Shown here: one piece after another, positions 17,671 through 26,203 of the stretch
Numbering within the stretch: position 1 is the first letter of the stretch
Layout: each line of letters opens with the position of its first letter
From: DATJPY01 sp035506135
Lineage (GTDB): Bacteria > Myxococcota_A > UBA9160 > PR03
Assembly: GCA_035506135.1 (NCBI GenBank)
Contig: DATJPY010000088.1
Span: 1 to 64,000, forward strand
Direction of reading: 5' to 3'
Length of the DNA: 64,000 nt
Made by a program: the position numbers and the translations under genes
The notes under the pieces: generated by a model
Databases searched by the model: none
What the model was told of the DNA's origin: nothing
What the model saw: only the letters and a program-made list of their open reading frames with translations

Positions 17671-17713
17671 GCCGCAGGACGCAGCGCCGGCCCGCCGGAA
17701 GAAGGAGAGCTCC

Positions 17714-18571
17714 ATGGAGATCACCCTGCGAGCGGCCGAGCCGGGCGATGCCCAGGCGGCGGGCGCGATCTGCTACGAGGCCTTCCGGGCGATCGCCGAG
17801 CGCCACGCCTTCCCGCCCGACGTCCCGTCGCGCGAGGTGGGCGTGCTGGTGCTGACGTCGCTGATCGCGCATCCCGGCTTCCACGTCGTGGTCGCCGAGC
17901 GCGGCGGTCGCGTGCTGGGGAGCAACGCGGTCGACGAGCGCGGGGCGATCGCCGGCGTCGGACCGATCACGGTCGACCCCGCCGTGCAGGACGCGGGCCT
18001 CGGGCGTCGCATGATGGAGCACGTGATCGCCCGGGAGGAGGCGCGCGGCATGGCCGGCATCCGGCTCGTGCAGGCCGCCTACCACAATCGCTCGATGAGC
18101 CTCTACACCAAGCTCGGCTTCGACGCGCGCGAGCCGCTCTCGGTGGTGCAGGGGCCGCCGCTCGGAGCGGCACTGCCCGGCCGCGAGGTGGCGCCCGCGA
18201 GCGAGGCGGACCTCGCGGAGTGTGTCCAGCTCTGCCGCGGCGTACACGGACACGACCGCGCGGGCGAGCTCCGCGACGCGATCGGCCAGAAGACGGCGCA
18301 GGTGGTGCGGCGCGCCGGGCGCATCACCGCGTACGCGACGTCGATCGCGTTCTTCGGGCACGCGGTCGCGGAGACCAACGAGGACCTCGCCGCGCTGATC
18401 GCCGCGGCGCCCCAGTTCCCGGGGCCTGGCTTCCTGGTGCCGACGCGCAACGCCGAGCTCCTGCGCTGGTGCCTCGGGCACGGCCTGCGCGTGGTCGAGC
18501 CGCTGACGCTGATGTCGATCGGCCTCTACAACGCCCCTCGCGGCGCCTGGCTCCCGTCCATCGCATATTGA
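17714..18571 (+). CDS. GNAT family N-acetyltransferase
   Basis: A 285-residue protein with a standard GNAT domain in residues 1-150. The acetyl-CoA-binding pyrophosphate loop is near VQDAGLGRRMMEHVIAREEARG, followed by IRLVQAAYHNRSMSLYTKLGFDAREPLSV. The second half (SEADLAECVQLCRGVHGHDRA through FLVPTRNAELLRWCLGHGLRVVEP) looks like a degenerate second GNAT-like fold. An AAGGAG lies 6 nt upstream of the ATG. The acetyl acceptor is unknown. Confidence 0.87.
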   Translation: MEITLRAAEPGDAQAAGAICYEAFRAIAERHAFPPDVPSREVGVLVLTSLIAHPGFHVVVAERGGRVLGSNAVDERGAIAGVGPITVDPAVQDAGLGRRMMEHVIAREEARGMAGIRLVQAAYHNRSMSLYTKLGFDAREPLSVVQGPPLGAALPGREVAPASEADLAECVQLCRGVHGHDRAGELRDAIGQKTAQVVRRAGRITAYATSIAFFGHAVAETNEDLAALIAAAPQFPGPGFLVPTRNAELLRWCLGHGLRVVEPLTLMSIGLYNAPRGAWLPSIAY

Positions 18572-18614
18572 CCCGATCTTGCCTCTCCGTGAAGCGCTCT
18601 TGCACGAGACGCAA

Positions 18615-18647
18615 CCCGGGAGGGGTGCCGTGGCACCTACCACCGGG
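18615..18647 (+). other. Inverted repeat in the leader of the ExeA-like ATPase gene
   Basis: GGTGCC (18624-18629) and GGCACC (18632-18637) flank GT, and an outer CCCGG (18615-18619) pairs with CCGGG (18643-18647). The only purine-rich Shine-Dalgarno-like sequence, GGGAGGGG, lies across the 5' side of this structure, about 28 nt from the ATG. Folding would bring it nearer to the start. Function unproven. Confidence 0.35.
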
Positions 18648-18652
18648 ACCCG

Positions 18653-19438
18653 ATGGCATCCGCCACCTCGCAGAATCCGTTCGTCCAGAGCGGCGATCCG
18701 CGGCGCTACCTGCCGCGGCCCGCCTGCGAGACCGCGCTCGCGGAGCTCGAGCGCTCGCTGCGGGCGGGGGCCCTCGCGACGGTGATCGCCGGACCGGCCG
18801 GCATGGGCAAGTCGCTGCTGCTCCGCGTGCTCGCGCACCGCCTGCGACGCGACTACCGGGTGGCCCTGGTGCCCGGCCTGCGATTGGCGGCGCACCAGAT
18901 CTGCGAGTGGGCGCTCGAGCTGCTGCGCGTCCCGCGCAGCGGAGACCCGGAGGGGGCCCTCGCGATGCAGGCCGCGGACTGGAGGCGGCGCGGCTCGGCG
19001 CTGGTGATCGCGATCGACGACGCCGACGAGCTGTCGACGGAGACGGCCGGACGGCTCGGAGGCCTCGCGCTCGCCGCCGACGGCGGGCTGCGCTGGGTCG
19101 TGGAGGCGACGCAGCCGAGCGACGCCCTGCGCCGAGCCTTCGAGAGCGACGCCGAGCCGATCTGGCTTCGCACGGCGATGAGCTTCGGCGAGACCGCGGA
19201 GCTCGTGCGCGGCGCACTGGCCACGGCGTCGGCCGCGCCCGAGGTGCGGAGCTTCTTCGACGGTCCCCTGCTGGTCAAGCTGTATCGCGAGTCGCACGGC
19301 GTGCCGGGCCGCGTGAATCAGCTCGCCGCCGAGTGGCTCGCCGCCGCGGTGCGCGACGGAACGCTGCCGCCGCCCGGACGCGCGGGCTGGCGGGCGAGCC
19401 CGGCGATGAGGTTGGCTCCCGCGCAGCGCGTGCCCTGA
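18653..19438 (+). CDS. ExeA/GspA-like AAA+ ATPase
   Basis: A 261-residue P-loop ATPase. Walker A is GPAGMGKSLLLRV near residue 47 and Walker B is SALVIAIDDADEL near 118. A sensor-like VVEATQPSD follows, then an arginine-rich helical lid (YRESHGVPGRVNQLA) that is typical of the ExeA/GspA type. Relatives act in secretion-linked peptidoglycan remodelling or accompany exosortase loci. No membrane helix or peptidoglycan-binding domain is attached here, so it is a minimal version. The start lacks a close Shine-Dalgarno; a hairpin lies in the leader. Confidence 0.82.
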   Translation: MASATSQNPFVQSGDPRRYLPRPACETALAELERSLRAGALATVIAGPAGMGKSLLLRVLAHRLRRDYRVALVPGLRLAAHQICEWALELLRVPRSGDPEGALAMQAADWRRRGSALVIAIDDADELSTETAGRLGGLALAADGGLRWVVEATQPSDALRRAFESDAEPIWLRTAMSFGETAELVRGALATASAAPEVRSFFDGPLLVKLYRESHGVPGRVNQLAAEWLAAAVRDGTLPPPGRAGWRASPAMRLAPAQRVP

Positions 19439-19510
19439 AGCAACGCGATTCTGCGTCGGTCGCGGGAACGCGTTGCGACGTCGCGCCACGACCGTACCCT
19501 CCCATCCCGC

Positions 19511-20665
19511 ATGGCATCCGGTCCCAGCACAGCAGCCGCCGCCCTCGAGCTCTCGCGCCCGAAGGCGGATCGCCTCTACGCACTCGACGGCCTGCGCGGC
19601 GCGGCCGCCGTCGCGGTCCTGCTGTTCCACGCGACCTCGCACATCGCGATGCCCTCGGCGCTGCTCTCGTTGCTCCCGGTCAGCCCTCTCGGTCCCCTGG
19701 TCAACGGCCCCGGCGCGGTGCACGTCTTCTTCGTGCTCTCGGGCTACGTGCTCGCCCTCACGCTGCAGGGCGACGGGCGGCCGGGCTGGCTCGCCCGTTA
19801 CTACGTGCGGCGCGTCTTCCGGATCCAGCCGCCCTACATGGCGGCGGTGCTGCTGGCCTGGGCCGCGACGCGCGTCGTGATCCCGGCCGGCTTCCACGAC
19901 CCCAACGCACCCTGGCTGCGCTTGCCGGCGGCGGCGCTACCGGTGGCGCTGGCCTTCCCGAGCCGGGCCTTCGGACTGCTGCCGGTCGGCTGGTCGCTCT
20001 TCGTCGAGATGGCGATGTCGGTGGTCTTTCCGTTGCTGTTCCTGCTCGGCCGGCGCGTCCACTCGGGGCTTCCGATCGCCCTGTCGGTCCTCTTCCTCCG
20101 CGACCTCCCCTCGAGCTGGGTCTTCCTGCGCTTCATGATCGACTTCGCGATCGGCCTGTCCCTGCGGCTCGAGGGGGCGAGGGTCGCCGCTCTCATGGGG
20201 CGCCTTCCCGCCGTCGCGCCAGCGCTGCTCGCGGTCGCCGGCCTCGCCCTCCTGCAGCTGCCCTACGTGGCCGGCCTGATGGACACCGGCTTCGCGGGCC
20301 TCGAGCACGGACACACCCCCGCGGCCGTAGCGCAGCTCGCATGCGGCGCGGGATTGCTCCTCGTCGCGGCGATGCACGCGCCGCGGCTGCGGCAGGCGCT
20401 CTCGTCACCGCTCGGCCGCTTCTTCGGACGCACCTCGTACAGCTTCTACCTGATCCACTACACGGTGCTGCTGTCGTTCGTAATGCACGCGAGGACCTAC
20501 TCGCTTCCTTGGCCGACGGGAATCGCCGTGACCCTGCTCACCTTCGCCGTCACCACCGCGCTGAGCGAGCTCGGGTGGCGCTTCGTCGAGGCGCCCGCGA
20601 TCGGCGCCGGGCGCTGGGTGATCCGCGCCGGCGGGGCGCTCTTCCAGCGCGCGGCCGCTCAATGA
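19511..20665 (+). CDS. Acyltransferase family 3 membrane protein
   Basis: A 384-residue integral membrane acyltransferase with about ten hydrophobic helices. The N-terminal LYALDGLRGAAAVAVLLFHATSH contains the family's Arg and the proposed catalytic His. The strongly conserved GPGAVHVFFVLSGYVLALTL and the YYVRRVFRIQPPYMAA loop follow, and YSFYLIHYTVLLSF is near the C-terminus. Members O-acylate sugars, lipopolysaccharide or exopolysaccharides with acyl-CoA. There are no glycan genes directly beside it. A TACCCT hexamer lies 10 nt before the ATG and no Shine-Dalgarno is seen. Confidence 0.9.
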   Translation: MASGPSTAAAALELSRPKADRLYALDGLRGAAAVAVLLFHATSHIAMPSALLSLLPVSPLGPLVNGPGAVHVFFVLSGYVLALTLQGDGRPGWLARYYVRRVFRIQPPYMAAVLLAWAATRVVIPAGFHDPNAPWLRLPAAALPVALAFPSRAFGLLPVGWSLFVEMAMSVVFPLLFLLGRRVHSGLPIALSVLFLRDLPSSWVFLRFMIDFAIGLSLRLEGARVAALMGRLPAVAPALLAVAGLALLQLPYVAGLMDTGFAGLEHGHTPAAVAQLACGAGLLLVAAMHAPRLRQALSSPLGRFFGRTSYSFYLIHYTVLLSFVMHARTYSLPWPTGIAVTLLTFAVTTALSELGWRFVEAPAIGAGRWVIRAGGALFQRAAAQ

Positions 20666-20666
20666 T

Positions 20667-20691
20667 CGGGGGAGGCGCCCTGCCGCCCCCG
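20667..20691. terminator. Hairpin between convergent acyltransferase and DUF2182 genes
   Basis: CGGGGG (20667-20672) and CCCCCG (20686-20691) form a GC-rich stem that fills most of the 31-bp gap between two converging genes. No T-tract is seen, so it may be a bidirectional or Rho-independent-like signal only by position. Confidence 0.35.
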
Positions 20692-20696
20692 AGCGC

Positions 20697-21464
20697 TCAG
20701 AGCGCCTGGGCCCAGATCGCTCCGCCGGCGGCGAGCAGGCCCGCGCCGGCGACGCGACCGGCGAGCGCGCCGTGGGGAGCCAGCTTCTCGAGCAGCACGA
20801 ACAGCGCGATGCCGGCGACCCAGAGCAGGTTCATGACGCCGCCGAAGAAGAGCAGGCCCATCAGGAGCCAGCAGCAGCCGAGGCAGTAGACGCCGTGCGC
20901 GGCGCCCATGCGGAAGGCCCCGAGCGCCCCCTCGCGCCAGTGCGCCGCGAAGAAGAGCGCCGGCGCGCGGCAGTGCTCGAGACAGGCGTCCTTCCAGGGC
21001 GTGAACTGATAGATGCCCGCCGCGGCGAGCAGCGCGCCGCCGAAGGCCGGGCTCGTCGACTCCAGCATCGGCGAGAGCAGCGCGGCCCGCTCGAGACCCC
21101 ACTGCACCGCCGTGGCGGCCGCGCTGAAGAGCGTCCACACCGCGACGTAGCCCGCGACGAAGACGAAGGTGGGCGCCACCGCCGCGCCCTGGGCGCGCGC
21201 CCGGCGGGCGACCGACGCGAACAGGAGCGACATCGGCGCCGCGCTCGGGACCATCATTCCGACCATCATCACCGCCCACATCGCGAAGGTGAGCGCGGCG
21301 TCGGCGCGGCTCCACGGGTGGAGCTCGCAGCTCGCGCCCGCCTGCATCGCAGCGTCCATGCTCCAGCCGATGCGCAGAAGCTGCGCCCAGGCGAGCAGCG
21401 TCACACCCGCGAGCCCGGCCAGGACGGCGAGGCGTTGGCGCGTCGCGAGCGAGAGGCCGGGCAT
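20697..21464 (-). CDS. DUF2182 membrane protein (putative metal-linked)
   Basis: A 255-residue polytopic membrane protein with the DUF2182 signature in three parts: a Met-rich helix TFAMWAVMMVGMMVPSAAPM, the loop IYQFTPWKDACLEHCRAP with a Cys-x3-Cys, and the helix HGVYCLGCCWLLMGLLF with a Cys cluster. Met and Cys/His clusters within membrane helices suggest copper or another soft metal; this is inferred and has not been shown for the family as far as I know. It lies 4 bp after the DUF1326 gene on the same strand, a frequent pairing. Confidence 0.88.
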   Translation of the reverse strand: MPGLSLATRQRLAVLAGLAGVTLLAWAQLLRIGWSMDAAMQAGASCELHPWSRADAALTFAMWAVMMVGMMVPSAAPMSLLFASVARRARAQGAAVAPTFVFVAGYVAVWTLFSAAATAVQWGLERAALLSPMLESTSPAFGGALLAAAGIYQFTPWKDACLEHCRAPALFFAAHWREGALGAFRMGAAHGVYCLGCCWLLMGLLFFGGVMNLLWVAGIALFVLLEKLAPHGALAGRVAGAGLLAAGGAIWAQAL

Positions 21465-21468
21465 GGGA

Positions 21469-22101
21469 TCAGCGGATCACTCCGTCCTGGTTCATGTGCA
21501 GCACGTTGAAGTGGCCATGGCTCCCGTCGAGGTCGAGCTCGATCGCGCCGTGGGTGCGCGTGCGCCCCGTGCCCACCTCGGCGACCGTGAACTCGAAGCC
21601 GTTCGGCAGATGGATCTGCGCGCGGTGCTCGCTGCCGCTATGCGGATCGACGATCGGCGAGCCCTGGGAATCGACGACGTCCGGGACGCGCAGGCGGGCG
21701 CGGCGCGCCGCGACGTCGATCTCCAGGTCGATCCTCGTGTACAGCGGGTCGAAGACCCGCGACATGGTGCTGTGGAACACGAAGAAGTGGGTGGCGCCCG
21801 GCCGGGTGCTCTCGCCGTGGAGGATCTTGCGCAGCGCGTCCCGCTGCGCGGCGCCGGCGCGCTCGTCGATGATCGCCTGCATGCGGCCGTTGCCCTCGGC
21901 GATCTCGCCCGGCCACTGCAGAAGCATCGCCCATGCGAGCCCGTCGAGCCGCGTCTCGTTGAAGTGGCCCTCCTGGATGACGCCGGCGCCAATGGCCTCG
22001 CAGTGCCCGTGGGTGCTGCGCGAGTTGAACTGGCAGGGGCAGCCCGGCGCGCAGTTGCAGTTGGAGTACTCGAGCCCGCGGATGGTCCAGCGATCAGTCA
22101 T
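21469..22101 (-). CDS. DUF1326 protein with N-terminal Cys cluster
   Basis: A 210-residue soluble DUF1326 protein. The N-terminus has the diagnostic cysteine run NCNCAPGCPCQF followed by a further HGHCEAIGAG, a likely metal or [Fe-S] site. The family's later sections GLAWAMLLQWPGEIAEGNGRMQ and FHSTMSRVFDPLYTRID are present. The biochemical role is unknown. The ATG at 22101 has GGAGG 9 nt upstream. It is first in an operon with DUF2182 and shares a symmetrical -10 element with the divergent hydrolase gene. Confidence 0.88.
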   Translation of the reverse strand: MTDRWTIRGLEYSNCNCAPGCPCQFNSRSTHGHCEAIGAGVIQEGHFNETRLDGLAWAMLLQWPGEIAEGNGRMQAIIDERAGAAQRDALRKILHGESTRPGATHFFVFHSTMSRVFDPLYTRIDLEIDVAARRARLRVPDVVDSQGSPIVDPHSGSEHRAQIHLPNGFEFTVAEVGTGRTRTHGAIELDLDGSHGHFNVLHMNQDGVIR

Positions 22102-22132
22102 GCTCGGCGCCTCCGGCACGGGAATGGGTGCC

Positions 22133-22142
22133 CAGTATACTG
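22133..22142. promoter_or_regulatory. Symmetric -10 element (CAGTATACTG) serving both directions
   Basis: The 10-bp perfect palindrome reads TATACT on both strands (plus 22136-22141, minus 22139 to 22134). On the plus strand it ends 8 nt before an ATG without Shine-Dalgarno. On the minus strand it would give a leader of about 26 nt containing GGAGG. Symmetric -10 sequences are a known basis of bidirectional bacterial promoters. Confidence 0.55.
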
Positions 22143-22149
22143 CCGCCCC

Positions 22150-22992
22150 ATGCGAATCTCGATCGGCGACTGCCGCCTCTTCGTCGATGTCGAAGGCGCC
22201 AAGCTCGTGCCCGATGGGCCCGCGATGCGCGAGAAGCCGACGCTCCTGCTGCTCCACGGCGGGCCGGGCTTCGACCACTCCTCCTACAAGCCGTCGTTCT
22301 CGGTGCTCGCCGACGCCGCGCAGCTCGTCTACTACGACCACCGCGGCAATGGCAGGAGCGACCGCAGCAGCGCGGAGCGCTGGAACCTGGCGCAGTGGGG
22401 CGACGACGTGGTGGCGCTGTGCGACGCGCTCGGCATCGAGAAGCCGGTCGTGCTCGGCCAGTCGTTCGGCGGGATGGTCGCGATGGCGTACGCGGTGCGG
22501 CATCCCGACCACCCGGGCAAGCTGATCCTCTCGAGCACCACCGCGCGCCATCGGCTCGACCGCGTGCTCGCGGCCTTCGAGCGACTGGGCGGCGCGGAGG
22601 CGCGCGAGGCCGCGCGGTGCTACTGGGAGAAGCCGGGCGCGGGGACGCTTCCGGACTACGCCCGCCTGTGTTTCCCGCTGTACAGCAAGACGCCCCGCGA
22701 CCCCGCCGCCGACGCGCGCACGGCGTGGAACTTCGACGTGATGTTCGCCTTCGGCGGCGGCGAGGACCGCACCTTCGACCTGCTGCCGGAGCTCGGCAAG
22801 GTGCGCTGCCCGACGCTGGTGCTCGGCGGAGAGGACGATCCGATCTGCCCGATCGACGACCAGGCCGACATCGCCGCCGCGCTGCCGGCGTCGCGAGTCC
22901 GCTTCGAGCGCTTCCCGGGCTGCGGCCACGGCGTCTTCCGCGACGACCCGACGCGGGGCTTCGCGGTGATCCGCGACTTCGTGCGGAGCTAG
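22150..22992 (+). CDS. Alpha/beta-fold hydrolase (proline iminopeptidase-like)
   Basis: A 280-residue alpha/beta hydrolase. LLLLHGGPGFDHSSYKP carries the oxyanion HGGP motif of the prolyl aminopeptidase group, and VYYDHRGNGRSD follows. The nucleophile Ser is in VVLGQSFGGMVAMAYA. The acid lies in LVLGGEDDPICP and the His in GCGHGVFRDDP. It may cleave N-terminal Pro or a small ester or lactone; the substrate is not resolvable. No Shine-Dalgarno precedes the ATG, and the symmetric TATACT ends 8 nt upstream, so leaderless translation is likely. It converges with the RND gene after 16 bp. Confidence 0.88.
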   Translation: MRISIGDCRLFVDVEGAKLVPDGPAMREKPTLLLLHGGPGFDHSSYKPSFSVLADAAQLVYYDHRGNGRSDRSSAERWNLAQWGDDVVALCDALGIEKPVVLGQSFGGMVAMAYAVRHPDHPGKLILSSTTARHRLDRVLAAFERLGGAEAREAARCYWEKPGAGTLPDYARLCFPLYSKTPRDPAADARTAWNFDVMFAFGGGEDRTFDLLPELGKVRCPTLVLGGEDDPICPIDDQADIAAALPASRVRFERFPGCGHGVFRDDPTRGFAVIRDFVRS

Positions 22993-23008
22993 CTGGGCTG
23001 CGGGCCGA

Positions 23009-26000
23009 CTAGCGTCCCGGCGCCACGAAGCGCGCCGCGGCGCCGTCGGCCTTCTCGGCCGCCCGCGACGGCGTCGCGGGCTCGCGCGCGCCGCCGAAGA
23101 GCCGCCGCACCCGGCGCTTCACCCACTCGGCGGCATCGTCGAGCGTGAGGTAGAAGACCGGCACCACGATCAGCGTGAGCATCGTCGAGGAGAGCATGCC
23201 AGCGGCGCTCGCCACCGCCATCGGCGCGCGCGTCTCGGCGCCCGGCCCGAGGCCGAAGGCGGCCGGCAGCACGCCGAAGATCATGGCGATCGCCGTCATC
23301 AGCACCGGCCGCATCCGGATCGGGGCGGCGGTGCGGATCGCCTCGACCTTGTCCAGCCCGCGCGCGCGCAGCTGGTTGGCGTAGTCGACCAGCAGGATCG
23401 AGTTCTTCGTGACGAGGCCGAACAGCAGCAGGATGCCGATCATGCTGAACAGGTTGATCGTCATGCCGCTGCGGAAGAAGCTCATCACCCAGAGGCCGCC
23501 CAGCGCTCCGGTCATGGCGAGCGGCAGCGCCAGCATCACCGTCAGCGGGTGGATCAGGCTCTCGAACTGCGCCGCGAGCACCATGTAGATCACCAGCACG
23601 CCGAGGCCGAGCGCCAGCCCGAACTGGCCCGCGCCCTCCTGCATCGCCTGCGCCTGGCCGGAGAGCGCCATCGTGACGTTCGGGGGCAGCACCTCCCTGG
23701 CCACGCGCTGCGCGTCCTCGACGGCCTGGCCGAGCGTTCGGCCCTGGAGGTTCGAGGCGACCGTCACCGAGCGCTGTCGGTTGCTGCGGGTGATGGCGGA
23801 GGGCGCCGCTCCGGTCTCGATCCGGATCAGGTTGCGCAGCTCGACCACGTCCCCGGTCTTGGTGCGCACGTAGAGCCGGCCGATCGACTCCGGATCGCGG
23901 CGGTCCTTCTCCTCGAGCCGCATGCGGATGTCGTAGCGGCGCCCCGCCTCCTTGAAGACGGCCACCTTCATGCCGCCCACCATCGCCTGGACCGCCTGGG
24001 CGACGGTGCGCGCGTCGACGCCGAGCGCGGCCGCCTTCTCGCGGTCGGGCACGATGCGCACCTCGGGGAGCCCCAGCTTCAGGCTCGACGACAGGTCGAC
24101 GAAGCCGCCCAGCTTCTCGAGGCGGTCGATGAACTGGTTGGCGATGCGGTCGAGCTCCGGGAGCGGCAGGTTGCCGCGGAGCTCGACCTCGAACGAGCCG
24201 TTCCCGCCGCCGGCCGACATCATCTCGCTCGGGTTGAAGACGCGGATGGTGCGGCCGGGCATCTGCTGCAGGTCGCGGCGCGCCAGCTCGATCAGCTCCA
24301 TCACGCTCCGATGGCGCTCGGCGCGCGGCCGGAGCGTCCCGAACAGGAGGCCCAGGTTCGCCTGCTTCACGCGCGAGCCTTCGCCGCCGCCCGCGGTGCC
24401 CGCCGCGGAGAAGAGTCCGACCAGCTCGGGCTGATCGAGGAACCAGCGCTCGTCGTGTGCGACGTAGCCGAGCGTCGCATCCACGGCCGTGCCGGGCGGC
24501 GCCTCGACCAGCGCGAACAGGATCCCCTCGTCCGCGGGCGGCATGAACTCGGTCTTGAGCCTCGAGCCGAGGAAGACCGCCACCGCCACGGCGCCGACGG
24601 CGATGGCGATCGTGGCGCCGCGGTGCACGAGCGTCCAGTCGAGCAGCCGGCGGTAGCCGGACTCGAGCCACGCGAAGCCGGTCTCGAGGCGGTGGTAGAT
24701 GCTGCCGTGCGCGCGCTCGGTCGGCGGCGGCATGCGCGCCGCGAGCATGGGCGTGAGCGTCAGCGCGACGAACAGCGAGATCATGACCGAGCCGGCGACG
24801 GTGAGGCCGAAGTCGCGCAGGAACGACCCGACCAGCCCCTGCACGAACACCACGGGGATGAAGACGGCCGCCACCGAGAGCGTCGCCGCGGTCGCGGCAA
24901 AGGCGATCTCGCGGGTGCCCTTGGAGGCGGCGTCGCGCGCCGTCTCGCCCGCCTCGCGATGGCGCTCGATGTTCTCGAGCACGACGATGGCGTCGTCGAT
25001 CACGACGCCCACCGCGAGCGCCATGCCGAGCAGCGTCATCGTGTTGAGCGTGAAGCCCGCCAGGTAGGTGAGCCCGAAGGTGGCGATCAGCGAGACCGGG
25101 ATCGCGGTGGCGATGATCATCGTCGGCCGCGTGCGGCGCAGGAACACGAACACGGTGAAGACGGCCAGCAGCGCGCCGAAGGCCAGCGCGAACTCGGTCT
25201 CCGCCACCGCCTCGCGCACGCCCTTCGAGAAGTCGATGTAGCCGGCCGGGTCGTGCAGCCGCATGCCGGCGGGCATCACCTTCTCGATCTGGGCCAGGCG
25301 CTTGTGCACCTCGTCGACGATCGCGACGGTGTTGCCTCCGCTCTGCTTGCGGATGCCCATGCCGACCGTGGGTGTGCCGTTGTAGCGGGCGATGTTGCCC
25401 GGGTCCTCGGCGCCGTCCTCGACGCGCGCGACGTCGCGCAGCGTCACCGCCGCGCCGCCAGGCGGCTGCGCCACCACCAGCGTCTCGAGGTCCGCGACCG
25501 AGCGGAACTCGGCGTCGGTCTTGACGGACCAGTCGACCCGTTCGCCCTCGACGGCGCCGCCCGGCATCTCGACGTGCTCGCGCTGGAGGGCCGCGAGCAC
25601 GTCGGTGGCGGAGAGCCCGCGCGCGTGGAGCTGGTCGCCGTCGAGCCAGATGCGGATGTTGCGGTCGCGCCGGCCGAACATCTCGACTCCGGCCACGCCC
25701 GGGATGGTCTCGAGGAACGGGTTGATCTGGCGGCGCACCGCCTCGCTGGTCTCCACCACCGAGCGCTCGGTGTCGACCGGGATCCACAGCACCGGCTGGT
25801 CGTTGGGATTGAACGAGCTCACGATCGGCGGATCGAGCGCCGTCGGCAGCTCGATGCGCGCCAGCGCGACCTTGTCGCGCACCTCCTGCGCGGCGACCTC
25901 GAGGTCGGTCCCGAGGTTGAACTCGACCGTGATCTGCGTGACACCCTGCTGCGAGGTCGAGCGGATGGAGCGCACGCCGCCGATGGTGTTGAGGTGCTCC

Positions 26001-26203
26001 TCGAGGACGTCGGTCACGTCCTCCTCCATGCCCTCGGGCGTGGCGCCCTCGAGCGACGCGACCACGGTGAGCACCGGGAACTCGAGGTTCGGATACTGAT
26101 CGACGCCGAGGCGGGTGAAGCCGATCACGCCGAACACGACGAGCGCGAGCGTCATCATCCACGTCAGGATCGGGCGCTGGATCGAGACGTCGGAGAGCGT
26201 CAC
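23009..26203 (-). CDS. RND efflux inner-membrane permease (HAE-1-like)
   Basis: A 1064-residue AcrB/MexB-type proton-driven drug exporter with 12 membrane helices and two large periplasmic loops. The N-terminus SIQRPILTWMMTLALVVFGVIGF and helix-4 motif GMALAVGVVIDDAIVVLENIERH contain the paired acidic residues of the proton relay. Helix 10-12 segments such as NLFSMIGILLLFGLVTKNSILLVDYANQLR are also typical. It starts with GTG overlapping the adaptor stop (GTGA) in a TetR-adaptor-permease operon. No outer-membrane channel gene is here, so it would use one encoded elsewhere. Confidence 0.95.
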   Translation of the reverse strand: MTLSDVSIQRPILTWMMTLALVVFGVIGFTRLGVDQYPNLEFPVLTVVASLEGATPEGMEEDVTDVLEEHLNTIGGVRSIRSTSQQGVTQITVEFNLGTDLEVAAQEVRDKVALARIELPTALDPPIVSSFNPNDQPVLWIPVDTERSVVETSEAVRRQINPFLETIPGVAGVEMFGRRDRNIRIWLDGDQLHARGLSATDVLAALQREHVEMPGGAVEGERVDWSVKTDAEFRSVADLETLVVAQPPGGAAVTLRDVARVEDGAEDPGNIARYNGTPTVGMGIRKQSGGNTVAIVDEVHKRLAQIEKVMPAGMRLHDPAGYIDFSKGVREAVAETEFALAFGALLAVFTVFVFLRRTRPTMIIATAIPVSLIATFGLTYLAGFTLNTMTLLGMALAVGVVIDDAIVVLENIERHREAGETARDAASKGTREIAFAATAATLSVAAVFIPVVFVQGLVGSFLRDFGLTVAGSVMISLFVALTLTPMLAARMPPPTERAHGSIYHRLETGFAWLESGYRRLLDWTLVHRGATIAIAVGAVAVAVFLGSRLKTEFMPPADEGILFALVEAPPGTAVDATLGYVAHDERWFLDQPELVGLFSAAGTAGGGEGSRVKQANLGLLFGTLRPRAERHRSVMELIELARRDLQQMPGRTIRVFNPSEMMSAGGGNGSFEVELRGNLPLPELDRIANQFIDRLEKLGGFVDLSSSLKLGLPEVRIVPDREKAAALGVDARTVAQAVQAMVGGMKVAVFKEAGRRYDIRMRLEEKDRRDPESIGRLYVRTKTGDVVELRNLIRIETGAAPSAITRSNRQRSVTVASNLQGRTLGQAVEDAQRVAREVLPPNVTMALSGQAQAMQEGAGQFGLALGLGVLVIYMVLAAQFESLIHPLTVMLALPLAMTGALGGLWVMSFFRSGMTINLFSMIGILLLFGLVTKNSILLVDYANQLRARGLDKVEAIRTAAPIRMRPVLMTAIAMIFGVLPAAFGLGPGAETRAPMAVASAAGMLSSTMLTLIVVPVFYLTLDDAAEWVKRRVRRLFGGAREPATPSRAAEKADGAAARFVAPGR

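Noticed and set aside
14932..19897. Very long open frames on both strands over the amine oxidase, glycosidase, hydrolase and GNAT genes (over 900 codons each)
   Set aside because: They are Arg/Ala/Gly-rich low-complexity translations with no motif, cover well-supported genes in other frames, and are expected in DNA of this GC content.
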